Of a DNA stretch of 64,000 nt, positions 8,082 through 16,398 are shown piece by piece. The first letter of the stretch is position 1. Each line of letters opens with the position of its first letter. The position numbers were made by a program, and so were the translations under genes. Below the pieces are notes generated by a model, which ran no database searches, was not told where the DNA came from, and saw nothing but the letters and a program-made list of their open reading frames with translations. This DNA comes from Actinomyces slackii (lineage in GTDB: Bacteria > Actinomycetota > Actinomycetes > Actinomycetales > Actinomycetaceae), in the NCBI RefSeq assembly GCF_900637295.1, contig NZ_LR134363.1, positions 62,001 to 126,000 of the forward strand, read 5' to 3'.

Positions 8082-9248
8082 TCAGGATGCGCGGCGCTTG
8101 CCCACGATGTCCAGGGCGACGGCGCACAGCAGCACCAGGCCCTTGATCGCCTGCTGCCAGGCGGAGTCCACCGCCATGATGGACAGGCCCATGTTGAGCA
8201 CGCCCATGATCAGGGCGCCGATAATCGCCCCCGAGACGCGCCCGATGCCTCCGGAGACCGCCGCTCCGCCGATGTAGGCGGCCGCGATGGCATCCATCTC
8301 GTAGAGGTTCCCGGCAGTGGAGACCGCCGCACCGGCGCGCGAGGTGGTGACGATGGCCGCCAGGGCCGAGAGCAGCCCCATGTTGACGAAGACCAGGAAG
8401 TCCACCCTGCGCACATTGATGCCCGAGAGCCGCGCGGCCTTGAGATTGCCGCCCACGGCGTAGATCTGGCGGCCGATCACGGTGCGGTTCATGATGAAGG
8501 AGTAGATGAGGATGACCACGCCCACGATGACCAGCACGATCGGGGTGCCGCCGGCGGAGTAGGCCAGGAGGGCCGTCAGGGCGCCGATCGCCGCGCTGTA
8601 GATCGCCAGCCGCACCACCGCGCCCCGCAGGGAGTCCACGGTGCGCCCGGCCGCCCGGGCGCGGCGTCGAGCGCGCATCTGGGAGTAGATGAGGGCGGCG
8701 ATGGCGGACAGGCCGATGACGATGGTGACCCCGTCATAGTTCTTCAGGTAGCCCAGCCACGGCGGCAGGGAGCCATTGGCGATGGACACGAAGCTCGGCG
8801 GCAGGCCGGAGACCGTGCGCTGGACCAGCACCACGGTCAGGCCGCGGAAGATGAGCATGCCGCCCAGGGTGACGATGAAGGCGGGGATCCCCATGATCGC
8901 CACCCAGAATCCCTGCCAGCAGCCGATGAGAAGGCCCAGGGCCAGGGCGATGGCCACGGCCAGCGGCCAGGGCAGTCCCGAGCCCACCACCAGGAGCCCG
9001 ATCACTCCGCCGATGAATCCCACCAGTGAGCCCACGGACAGGTCGATGTGGCGGGCGATGATCACCATGACCATGCCCACCGACAGGATCATGACGTAGG
9101 CGTTCTGCTGGATGAGGCTGGCGACGTTGTTGGGGGACAGCAGCAGGCCGCCGGTGAGGATCTGGAAGAAGATGATGATCGCCAGCAGCGCCGCCAGGAT
9201 CCCGTACTGGCGCATATTGCGCCCCACATAGGCTGTCGCGTTCTTCAT
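8082..9248 (-). CDS. mmsB: sugar ABC transporter permease (MmsB/GguB type)
   Basis: The membrane subunit of a monosaccharide importer of the BPD_transp_2 (ribose/xylose/ChvE) class. Its 388 residues show about ten hydrophobic segments, the first at about 15-35 and a pair around 55-110. The family loop TAGNLYEMDAIAAAYIGGAA is present in the C-terminal third, followed by GGIGRVSGAIIGA. The ATG overlaps the end of the ATPase gene by 4 bp, indicating translational coupling. It is the last gene of the operon. The transported sugar cannot be fixed from sequence; relatives carry xylose, arabinose, galactose or glucose. Confidence 0.93.
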   Translation of the reverse strand: MKNATAYVGRNMRQYGILAALLAIIIFFQILTGGLLLSPNNVASLIQQNAYVMILSVGMVMVIIARHIDLSVGSLVGFIGGVIGLLVVGSGLPWPLAVAIALALGLLIGCWQGFWVAIMGIPAFIVTLGGMLIFRGLTVVLVQRTVSGLPPSFVSIANGSLPPWLGYLKNYDGVTIVIGLSAIAALIYSQMRARRRARAAGRTVDSLRGAVVRLAIYSAAIGALTALLAYSAGGTPIVLVIVGVVILIYSFIMNRTVIGRQIYAVGGNLKAARLSGINVRRVDFLVFVNMGLLSALAAIVTTSRAGAAVSTAGNLYEMDAIAAAYIGGAAVSGGIGRVSGAIIGALIMGVLNMGLSIMAVDSAWQQAIKGLVLLCAVALDIVGKRRAS

Positions 9249-10825
9249 CGGTCCTCACCGTCCTTGTTCGCGGAGTCGCCCTCGTGGCGCTCCTGTGTGC
9301 TGTGTGCTGTCATCAGCGCCATGAGGCTCTCCTGGTCGGCCTGGCCGCGGGGCAGCTGGCCGGTGATGCGGCCCTGGCTCATGGCGTAGATGCGGTCGCA
9401 GATCCCCAGCAGCTCGGGCAGCTCGGAGGAGATGACCAGGACCGCCCTGCCGGAGTCGGCGAGCTCGTTGATGATCTGGTAGATCTCGTACTTGGCCCCC
9501 ACGTCGATGCCGCGGGTGGGCTCATCGAGGATGAGGACCTCGGGGTCGGAGAACATCCACTTGGCCAGGACGACCTTCTGCTGGTTGCCGCCCGAGAGCG
9601 ACCCCACCTCGGTGCTCAGCGACTCGGTCTTGATGCGCATCTCGCCGCGGTAGCGCTCGGCCACCTCCCGCTCGGCATGCTCGTCGACGACGCCGTGCGA
9701 GGCGATCTTGGCCAGGGCCGCCGCCGTCGTGTTGGTCTTGACGTCCTGGATGAGGTTGAGGCCCAGGACCTTGCGATCCTCGGGCACGTAGGCGATGCCC
9801 GCCGCGATGGCCCGGGCCACGGTATCGGTGGAGATCTCCTTGCCCTCCTTGAGCACGGTCCCCGAGATGCCGACGCCGTAGGAGCGGCCGAACAGGCTCA
9901 TGGCCAACTCGGTGCGCCCGGCCCCCATGAGGCCTGCCAGTCCCACGATCTCTCCGCGGCGCAGGGACAGGGCGGCGCCGTCGACCACGGCCCGGGTGGT
10001 GTCCACGGGGTGGTGGACGGTCCAGTCGCGCAGCTCCAGGAGCTCCTCCCCCACATCGGAGGTGTGATCGGGATAGCGGTTGGACAGGGAGCGCCCCACC
10101 ATGAGGCGGATGATCTCCTCCTCGTCGATGGCCTGCGGCCCGCGCAGGTCGGAGGTCTGGATGGTCTGCCCATCCCGGATGATGGTGGTGCGCTCGGCCA
10201 CGCGGCAGACCTCGTTGAGCTTGTGGGAGATCATGACCATGGTGATGCCCTGATCGCGCAGCCCCTCCATGAGGGAGAGCAGGTGGGCGGAGTCCTCGTC
10301 GTTGAGGGCGGCGGTGGGCTCATCGAGGATGAGCAGGCGCACGTCCTTGGACAGGGCCTTGGCGATCTCCACGAGCTGCTGGTGGCCCACTCCCAGGTCC
10401 ACCACTCGGGTGTGGGGCGGGATGTCCAGGCCGACGGTGGCCAGGAGCTCGGCCGCGGCCTCATTGGTGGCGTCCCAGTCGATGATGCCGCGGCGCGCCT
10501 TCTCGTTGCCCAGGAAGATGTTCTCGGCCACCGACAGGTACGGGCTCAGGGCCAGCTCCTGGTGGATGATGACGATGCCGGCCTCCTCGGAGTCGCGCAG
10601 GGAGCGGAAGGTCCTGGGCTCGCCGTCGTAGATGATCTCTCCGTCATAGGTGCCGGCGGGCCACACCCCGGACAGGACGTTCATGAGAGTGGACTTGCCG
10701 GCCCCGTTCTCCCCGCAGATGGCGTGGATCTCGCCGCGCCGAACCTCCAGGTTGACGTCGTCGAGGGCCTTGATGCCCCCGAAGGCCTTGGTGATGGAGC
10801 GCATCTGGAGAATGGGGGCGCTCAT
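9245..10825 (-). CDS. mmsA: sugar ABC transporter ATP-binding protein (MmsA/GguA type)
   Basis: A 526-residue duplicated ATPase that powers sugar import. The first half has Walker A GENGAGKST and signature LGVGHQQLVEIAKAL. The second half has the degenerate Walker A typical of this class (GLMGAGRTEL) and signature SLSGGNQQKVVLAKW, followed by ILDEPTRGIDVGAK. Both ends overlap neighbours by 4 bp (binding protein upstream, permease downstream), so the three genes form one unit. The C-terminal 30 residues are charged and not conserved. Confidence 0.95.
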   Translation of the reverse strand: MSAPILQMRSITKAFGGIKALDDVNLEVRRGEIHAICGENGAGKSTLMNVLSGVWPAGTYDGEIIYDGEPRTFRSLRDSEEAGIVIIHQELALSPYLSVAENIFLGNEKARRGIIDWDATNEAAAELLATVGLDIPPHTRVVDLGVGHQQLVEIAKALSKDVRLLILDEPTAALNDEDSAHLLSLMEGLRDQGITMVMISHKLNEVCRVAERTTIIRDGQTIQTSDLRGPQAIDEEEIIRLMVGRSLSNRYPDHTSDVGEELLELRDWTVHHPVDTTRAVVDGAALSLRRGEIVGLAGLMGAGRTELAMSLFGRSYGVGISGTVLKEGKEISTDTVARAIAAGIAYVPEDRKVLGLNLIQDVKTNTTAAALAKIASHGVVDEHAEREVAERYRGEMRIKTESLSTEVGSLSGGNQQKVVLAKWMFSDPEVLILDEPTRGIDVGAKYEIYQIINELADSGRAVLVISSELPELLGICDRIYAMSQGRITGQLPRGQADQESLMALMTAHSTQERHEGDSANKDGEDR

Positions 10826-11970
10826 GACAGCCCCACCTCCTGGGCGCTGTAGTAGCCGGAGTCCACCAGGACCTCCTTGACGTTGTCGGCGTCCACGGAG
10901 ACCGGGTCGAGCAGGTAGGAGGGCACGACGAGCTGGCCGTTGTCATAGGACTCGGTGTCATTGACCTCGACGGTCTCGCCCTTGGCGATCTGGTCGACCA
11001 TGGTGGCGCAGCGCTCCCCCAGCAGGCGGGTGTCCTTGAAGACGGTCATGGACTGGGTGCCGGCGACGATCCTGGCGACATTGGCCTGATCGGCGTCCTG
11101 GCCGGTCAGGACCGGCCAGTTCTCGCCCCCGTAGCCGGCTGAGGACAGGGCCTGACTGACGCCCAGGGCGAGGGCGTCGTTGGGGCACAGGACGACGTCG
11201 ACCCGGGTGGTGGAGCTGTAGAAGGAGTTGAGCCGGTTCTCCATCTCCGCCTGGGCCGCGGTGTTGGACCAGGCCTGGATGCCGATGGACTGCCACTTGT
11301 CCACCGAGGCGGGGAGCTTGCCCGAGGGGCACACGAGCTGTCCGCTGGAGATGTAGGGGCTCAGCGCGTCCCAGGCGCCCTCGAAGAAGAAGCGGGCGTT
11401 GTTGTCATCGGGGCTGCCGGCGAAGGGCTCGAAGTTGAACGGGCCGGCCCCGCTCTCAAGATCGAGGGCGTCGACGATGTAGGAGCCCTGAAGGGCGCCG
11501 ACGTTGTAGTTGTCGAAGGTGACGTAGTAGTCCACGGCCTTGGTGTCGCGGATGAGCCGGTCGTAGGCGACCACGGTGGTGCCCAGGCGGGCGGCCGACT
11601 CCAGGACCGGGCCCAGGGCCGAGCCGTCGATGGCCCCCACGACGATCACCGCGGGGCTCTTGTTGACCATGGTCTGGATCTGGGAGTTCTGCTGCTCGAC
11701 CTTGTTGTCGGCGAACTGGAGCTCGACCGAGTAGCCCTTGTCCTCCAGGAGCTCCTTGAGGTTGGCCCCGTCGCGGCTCCAGCGCTCGAGGTTCTTGGTG
11801 GGCATGGACACCCCGATGAGGGCGCCGGCACCGGCGCCTCCGTAGTAGTCGGCGGTTCGCTCGGCGGTGCAGGCGCTCAGCCCTGCGGCCGCCAGCGCGG
11901 TGGCCAGCAGGGCTGTCCTGCGGCTGGGGGCCGCGCGACCGGGCGGGAAGGGTGGTGCTGACGATGACAT
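10822..11970 (-). CDS. chvE: sugar-binding lipoprotein (ChvE-like)
   Basis: The extracytoplasmic receptor of the sugar importer, a Peripla_BP_4 fold of 382 residues. The signal peptide has a basic start, a hydrophobic stretch (about 19-31) and a lipobox LSAC with Cys34 as the lipidated residue. Family blocks include GVSMPTKNLERW, VVGAIDGSAL and LTGQDAD. The start has a strong Shine-Dalgarno (GAGGAGG). It is first in the operon, and the AT-rich stretch at 12002-12050 is the likely promoter region. Import is probably of a pentose or hexose (inference from the family). Confidence 0.94.
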   Translation of the reverse strand: MSSSAPPFPPGRAAPSRRTALLATALAAAGLSACTAERTADYYGGAGAGALIGVSMPTKNLERWSRDGANLKELLEDKGYSVELQFADNKVEQQNSQIQTMVNKSPAVIVVGAIDGSALGPVLESAARLGTTVVAYDRLIRDTKAVDYYVTFDNYNVGALQGSYIVDALDLESGAGPFNFEPFAGSPDDNNARFFFEGAWDALSPYISSGQLVCPSGKLPASVDKWQSIGIQAWSNTAAQAEMENRLNSFYSSTTRVDVVLCPNDALALGVSQALSSAGYGGENWPVLTGQDADQANVARIVAGTQSMTVFKDTRLLGERCATMVDQIAKGETVEVNDTESYDNGQLVVPSYLLDPVSVDADNVKEVLVDSGYYSAQEVGLS

Positions 11971-12175
11971 TGGGCCTCCTCACCTCGTGCATCGACGATG
12001 GCACATTTTGTTTCTCCACAATCTATATCATGATGAGACAAATGTCGAGACGTCGATCACACCAGATCGCTGCAGTCAGGGGCCGGCAGGGGGCACTTCT
12101 GGCACGTCGCGCCGGTGGAGGGTGGATCGGGGTCGGACGCGCAGGGCGGGCCTGACTCCACTCCTGGCGCGCTCA
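11971..12175. other. promoter region of the sugar importer operon
   Basis: No gene. Positions 12002-12050 are clearly AT-richer than the surroundings and should hold the minus-strand promoter. I could not identify convincing -35 and -10 hexamers with proper spacing. Confidence 0.4.
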
Positions 12176-12248
12176 CGCCGAGGTAGACATGTCCCGCCGA
12201 GATCGACGGCGAATGCGTCTACCTCGGCGGGAAATGTCTACCTCGGCG
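12176..12248. repeat. 73-nt palindromic element, copy 2
   Basis: Same orientation and length as copy 1, differing at three positions. It lies between the stop of the 615-residue unknown protein (25 bp away) and the sugar importer promoter. Copies 1 and 2 are therefore direct repeats around the importer operon. Confidence 0.9.
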
Positions 12249-12272
12249 TCAGGGAGGAGGGGGCGCGGGGGC

Positions 12273-14120
12273 TCAGACGTCGATCTCGTCGTGGACGGCG
12301 ACGTTGATGAGCTCGATCCTGCCGTCGGGCAGGCGCCAGAAGTGCAGGCGCCTGGCGGAGGGCGTGCCCTCCTGAAGGGAGACGCGGAAGGCCACGGCCC
12401 CGTCGCGGCGGGTGCGCACCGGGCTCCCACCGGCGGCGCTGGCCCGCAGCGCATGCAGGTTGCGGCTGGAGATCTCCCGGGCGCGCCCGGTCAGAACATC
12501 GACGGCGGCCCGCATGACCCGCGAGCGGTCGATCCCCTCGAGCTCCTCGAGGGCCTGGGGGAAGGCCTCGCCGACGATGTAGCGCTCCGGCAGGGGCCAT
12601 CGCTCCTTGTCCACCGGCGGGGTCTGGCGCGCCCAGGCCACATAGATCTCGTAGCGGATCTGGTCGACCGGGTCCAGGAAGAGCCCCTCCTCATCCTCGC
12701 GCAGCGCCTCGGGCGAGAGTGCCTTGGCGGTCTCGGCGCGCTTGACCGGCCCGGGCTTGGGAGCCTGCGGGCGGGCGGGGGCGCGCTTGAGCGCGGCGCG
12801 CGCCTGGCTCAGCTCCTCCTCGGCCTCCTGGCGCAGTCGACGCTGGCGGGCGAGCTCGCCAGCCGCCTCCTCGGCATGACCGCGCGCCTCCTCCAGGCGC
12901 AGGGACAGGTCCGACAGCCGCGCGCGCGATTGCGCCAGGGCCTGCTCCAGCTCAGTGATTCGCTGCGAGCGGGCGTCCCCGCCCTCGCCCTGGTCGGCCT
13001 CCTCCCAGGCGGCGACCTCCGTCTCCTCGATCCACGGCGGACCGCCGGGAAGGAGACTGGGGGCGGGGACCAGGGGCTCGTCGTCGTCCAGATCGTCCAT
13101 GGACAGGCCCAGGCCGTCGGGCCCCACCGAGGCCACGCGGGCGGGCACGACGGCGCCGATGCGGTAGAGGTCCTCCAGGCGGTCAGCGGCATTGGAGGTG
13201 ATCCGCTCCTTGGGGACCGTCAGGTCCTGCCCGGGGTAGGCCTCGACGACCAGCCCCTCCTCCTTCATGCCCACCACCCGCACCAGGGTGGCATCCCCGG
13301 GCTTGAGGTCCCCCAGGGCCTGCTCGGCGCCGATGATCTGCGCCCCGACATTGAGGTAGCCGGTCTGCTTGGAGTAGGCGCCCTCAACCCTCTGGCCCTG
13401 GACCAGGAGTTGACCGATGTCGACGCCGAGCCCGGGCGCGGAGTCCTCCGGGGAGATCGTGGCGGTGACCTGTCCATCGCTGACCAGGGCGCGGTCAGGG
13501 GGCAGGAGCATCTTGACCACACCGGTCAGGGGCGTGGTCTGGGAGGGCTTGGCCTCGTGATGGCGCGGGAGGCTGCCCAGGACCTGGCTGATCAGGCCGT
13601 CGGTGGCCCTGGCGCCCGAGGCCTCATCGGAGGCGAGGTGGAGGGTGGAGCTCCAGCAGTCCTCCACCCAGGCCAGATCGGCGCTGTAGACGCGCCCGGC
13701 TCCGCCGTAGACCTCGGTGCGATCCGGCATGTCCTTGGCGAAGGCCCAGCTCGCCTCCCCGGTGACGACGACGTAGACCTTGACCACGCCCCTGCCCTCA
13801 CGGGCAACGGCGCGAGCATCGATCCAGGGCTCGGGCGAGTCGGGGCGCGTGGAGATGACGACGATGGGGGCCTGACGACCCGGGCGCAGCAGTTCGGCGG
13901 CCAGCCCGCGGGCCTGGGCCGCCGTGGAGATGACGATGGGGACCGCCGCCGGCGCTGGGCGTCGCTCCTGGGGCGCGGCCTCGGCGGCCGCCCGCCTGCG
14001 CTCGCGCTCGGCCAATCGCCGCTGGCGCTTGTTGAGCCGCGGAGCGGCGCTGGTGGGCGCGCTGGCAGGTCCGGCGCCGGCATTGGAGGCTCGCCCCGGG
14101 CCGCCTCTGTGCACAGCCAC
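12273..14120 (-). CDS. uncharacterised multidomain protein with OB-like repeats, coiled coil and conserved-looking C-terminus
   Basis: A 615-residue protein not recognised. In order: a basic Ala/Arg-rich start (1-55); an alpha/beta-looking segment (60-165) with VKVYVVVTGEASWAF and VYGGAGRVY; two stretches resembling OB/S1 folds (about 200-345, including LKPGDATLVRVVGMKEEGL and GAVVPARVASVGPDGLGLS); an acidic linker; a coiled coil (386-446); and a C-terminal domain (475-615) rich in aromatic and charged residues. The frame starts with GTG at 14120, but AAGGGA better positions the GTG at 14114. OB folds plus a coiled coil hint at nucleic-acid work, but no catalytic motif is identified. An IS sits directly upstream and may have displaced the native promoter. 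Confidence 0.75.
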   Translation of the reverse strand: MAVHRGGPGRASNAGAGPASAPTSAAPRLNKRQRRLAERERRRAAAEAAPQERRPAPAAVPIVISTAAQARGLAAELLRPGRQAPIVVISTRPDSPEPWIDARAVAREGRGVVKVYVVVTGEASWAFAKDMPDRTEVYGGAGRVYSADLAWVEDCWSSTLHLASDEASGARATDGLISQVLGSLPRHHEAKPSQTTPLTGVVKMLLPPDRALVSDGQVTATISPEDSAPGLGVDIGQLLVQGQRVEGAYSKQTGYLNVGAQIIGAEQALGDLKPGDATLVRVVGMKEEGLVVEAYPGQDLTVPKERITSNAADRLEDLYRIGAVVPARVASVGPDGLGLSMDDLDDDEPLVPAPSLLPGGPPWIEETEVAAWEEADQGEGGDARSQRITELEQALAQSRARLSDLSLRLEEARGHAEEAAGELARQRRLRQEAEEELSQARAALKRAPARPQAPKPGPVKRAETAKALSPEALREDEEGLFLDPVDQIRYEIYVAWARQTPPVDKERWPLPERYIVGEAFPQALEELEGIDRSRVMRAAVDVLTGRAREISSRNLHALRASAAGGSPVRTRRDGAVAFRVSLQEGTPSARRLHFWRLPDGRIELINVAVHDEIDV

Positions 14121-14229
14121 TCCCTTCTTCCACTCAGGTGTCTTACTTCCATCCCCAGTTTAGCGTGCAAGCATGCCTGCCAGCGAACCCCCGACGAGAC
14201 TCATCGTGGATGCCCGCGAAGGAGGTCCC

Positions 14230-15611
14230 GTGCCTCATGTGGAAGTGCCCGCGAAATCCGCGGACCGTGGTGGGCATGGGAAGCGAGTTGTCGATGGGGG
14301 CTAGGGCTGAGATCACCAGGAAGTACGCCACGGCGTATGCCAGGGCGTCCAAGGGCGATAAGGGGCGGATGCTCGACGAGGTGTGCGCGGTGACTGGCTG
14401 GAGCCGGGACAACGCGCGCAGGCGCCTGACCCAGGCCGCCAAGCGCCCTGGCGGGGCCAAGAAGGAGGCGCCCAGGCCCAGGGGCCGCAAGTACTCCTAT
14501 GACGCCCTGAAGGTCCTGCAAAAGGTGTGGGCGGCCAGTGGCGGGCAGTGCGGCAAGTACCTGGCGGCGTCCATGCCGCTGCTGCTCGACCTGCTCCAGT
14601 CCCACGGGGAGCTGGATGACGAGCCCCGATACACGCCCCAGGTGCGGGCAGAGCTGGAGGCCATGAGTGCGGCGACCATCGACCGGTACCTGGCCCCAGT
14701 ACGCGCCAAGGACCCCGTCCGGGGGATCAGCACCACCAAGGCCGGGCCGCTGCTGCGCAACTCGATCACCATCCGCAAGGCCGGTGACGAGATCGAGGCC
14801 GCCCCGGGGTTCTTCGAGGTCGACACCGTCGCCCACTGCGGCCCGGTCCTCAAGGGCGAGTTCGCCCGGACCCTGAACATGACCGACGTGCTCACCGGGT
14901 GGGTGTTCACCCGCACGATGCGCAACAACGCGGAGAAGCACATCATTGCCGCCCTGGACGCAGCCATCGACGCCGTCCCGTTCCCGCTGCTGGGCATGGA
15001 CTTCGACAACGGCAGCGAGTTCATCAACCACGGGGTCGTGGCATGGGCCGGCAACCTGGGCATCTACTTCACCAGGGCCCGGCCCTACCGCAAGAACGAC
15101 CAGGCGACCATCGAGTCCAAGAACAACCATCTCGTGCGCCGCTACGGCTTCTACTACCGGTACGACACCGACACCGAGCGCGCCACCCTGAACCGCCTGT
15201 GGTCCCTGGTCGACGACCGCCTCAACTTCCTGACACCCACCCGCAAGCCCGTCGGGTGGGGCACCGACAAGGCCGGGCGGCGCAAGCGCCTCTACGACGC
15301 CCCCGCCACCCCGCTGGAGCGGCTCCTGTCCACTGATGCCCTGACCGGCCAGCACAAGGATGAGCTGATCGCCTACCGCGACAGCCTCAACCCCGCCAAG
15401 ATCGCCAGGCGCATCCACGACCTTCAGGCCTCCCTGATCATGCAGGCCAAGACCAAGACCGACGAGCTCTACGCCGCCCAGATCCCCAGCGCCCTGCCCG
15501 ACGTCCACCACAGCATCCGCGTCAAGAAAGCCTCCCGACACCCCACCCGTTTTGCGGGCATTCCTACATGAGGCACGGAGAAGATTTCGCGGGCACCTTG
15601 ACATGAGGCAC
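14230..15611 (+). mobile_element. IS element with integrase-type transposase
   Basis: A 1382-bp element bounded by 29-bp inverted repeats at 14230-14258 and 15583-15611 (three mismatches; both ends begin GTGCCTCATGT and contain GTGCCCGCGAAATC). More copies of the same two motifs lie just outside the left end (TGCCCGCGAA at 14211-14220) and inside the right end (15551-15576). Flanking CCC on both sides could be a 3-bp target duplication, but this is weak. The single gene fills almost all of it. Confidence 0.8.
14276..15571 (+). CDS. DDE (rve-fold) transposase
   Basis: An integrase-core transposase of 431 residues from this ATG. An N-terminal helix-turn-helix region (CAVTGWSRDNARRRL) is followed by the catalytic domain. 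The DDE triad is visible as FEVDTVAH, MDFDNGSEFIN and ATIESKNN. The stop codon lies inside the right subterminal repeat. The frame is open upstream to 14138, outside the IS, so that longer start is unlikely. A second in-frame ATG exists at 14294. I do not assign an IS family. The gene looks intact. Confidence 0.9.
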   Translation: MGSELSMGARAEITRKYATAYARASKGDKGRMLDEVCAVTGWSRDNARRRLTQAAKRPGGAKKEAPRPRGRKYSYDALKVLQKVWAASGGQCGKYLAASMPLLLDLLQSHGELDDEPRYTPQVRAELEAMSAATIDRYLAPVRAKDPVRGISTTKAGPLLRNSITIRKAGDEIEAAPGFFEVDTVAHCGPVLKGEFARTLNMTDVLTGWVFTRTMRNNAEKHIIAALDAAIDAVPFPLLGMDFDNGSEFINHGVVAWAGNLGIYFTRARPYRKNDQATIESKNNHLVRRYGFYYRYDTDTERATLNRLWSLVDDRLNFLTPTRKPVGWGTDKAGRRKRLYDAPATPLERLLSTDALTGQHKDELIAYRDSLNPAKIARRIHDLQASLIMQAKTKTDELYAAQIPSALPDVHHSIRVKKASRHPTRFAGIPT

Positions 15612-15833
15612 CCCGACCCCGAATGTTACGACTGGACAGACCAAACTGAGCCCCATCGGTCACGGCGCGCGCCTCGCGGCAGCGCAGCGGGGCGGGCGGG
15701 CGCAGATAATCACGGCGCTTTCCGGGGACTCGTCCACCAGTCCGCCTGATGACGAAGCGGCGCGCCGTCGGCCCCGACCGTGACACAATCGCGACGTTGG
15801 GCAGCCGCAGGGGCGCCCGAGGAAGGCAGTTCC

Positions 15834-16328
15834 GTGAGCATCTTCGCCTGGTGCATCATCATCGGCTGCGCTGTCCTGGCGCTGGGGATTGTCTTCGACG
15901 GCCCTCTGGATGAGGCGCTGCCCGACGGCGCCATCCCCGTCCTGGCCGTGGCCGTGGCCGTATTCGGCGCAGTGGGCATGGGCGTCCAGGCGCTGGTGGG
16001 CGATCGGCCCCATGCCGCCATCGCATGGGGACTGCCCGTGACGCTGGCCCTGGCCGCCGGCGGGGCCACCCGCTGGAGCTGGCGCCGCCTGCGCCGGAGC
16101 CTGCCGCGCAACGCGACGCCGCCGTCGGCCGAGGAAGTGGTCGGCGAGGAGGTGCAGGTGCTGTGGTGGAAGAGCGGCGAGGGCGAGGTGCGCGCGGTTG
16201 TTCGCGGGCACCAGCTGACCCTGTCCGCCCACTCCGCCGAGCCGCTGTCCGCCGGGGAGCGCGCCTGGGTGGTGGACTGCGAGGACGACGGCCTCCTGGT
16301 GACCCCCTGGAGGCATATCGACGCCTGA
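15834..16328 (+). CDS. NfeD-like membrane protein
   Basis: A 164-residue partner of flotillin. Two or three hydrophobic segments (about 4-22, 34-52 and 60-80) are followed by a soluble OB-type NfeD domain (GEEVQVLWWKSGEGEVRAVV to GERAWVVDCEDDGLLVTP). The GTG start is chosen because GAGGAAGG lies just upstream (15819-15826). The frame extends to an earlier codon at 15780 without support. It precedes the SPFH gene by 70 bp, the classical nfeD-floT arrangement. Its role is probably to shape or stabilise flotillin microdomains. Confidence 0.85.
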   Translation: MSIFAWCIIIGCAVLALGIVFDGPLDEALPDGAIPVLAVAVAVFGAVGMGVQALVGDRPHAAIAWGLPVTLALAAGGATRWSWRRLRRSLPRNATPPSAEEVVGEEVQVLWWKSGEGEVRAVVRGHQLTLSAHSAEPLSAGERAWVVDCEDDGLLVTPWRHIDA

Positions 16329-16398
16329 CGCCGCCAACCCCTGACTCACCTGTCCCTACCCGCCCCGATTCTCCCTGACCGAAAGGAACGCATCCCTG

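Noticed and set aside
12189..14393. 734-codon open frame on the plus strand
   Set aside because: It is antisense to the 615-residue minus-strand protein, is Gly/Ala/Leu-rich without domain character, and reads through a palindrome and an IS end.
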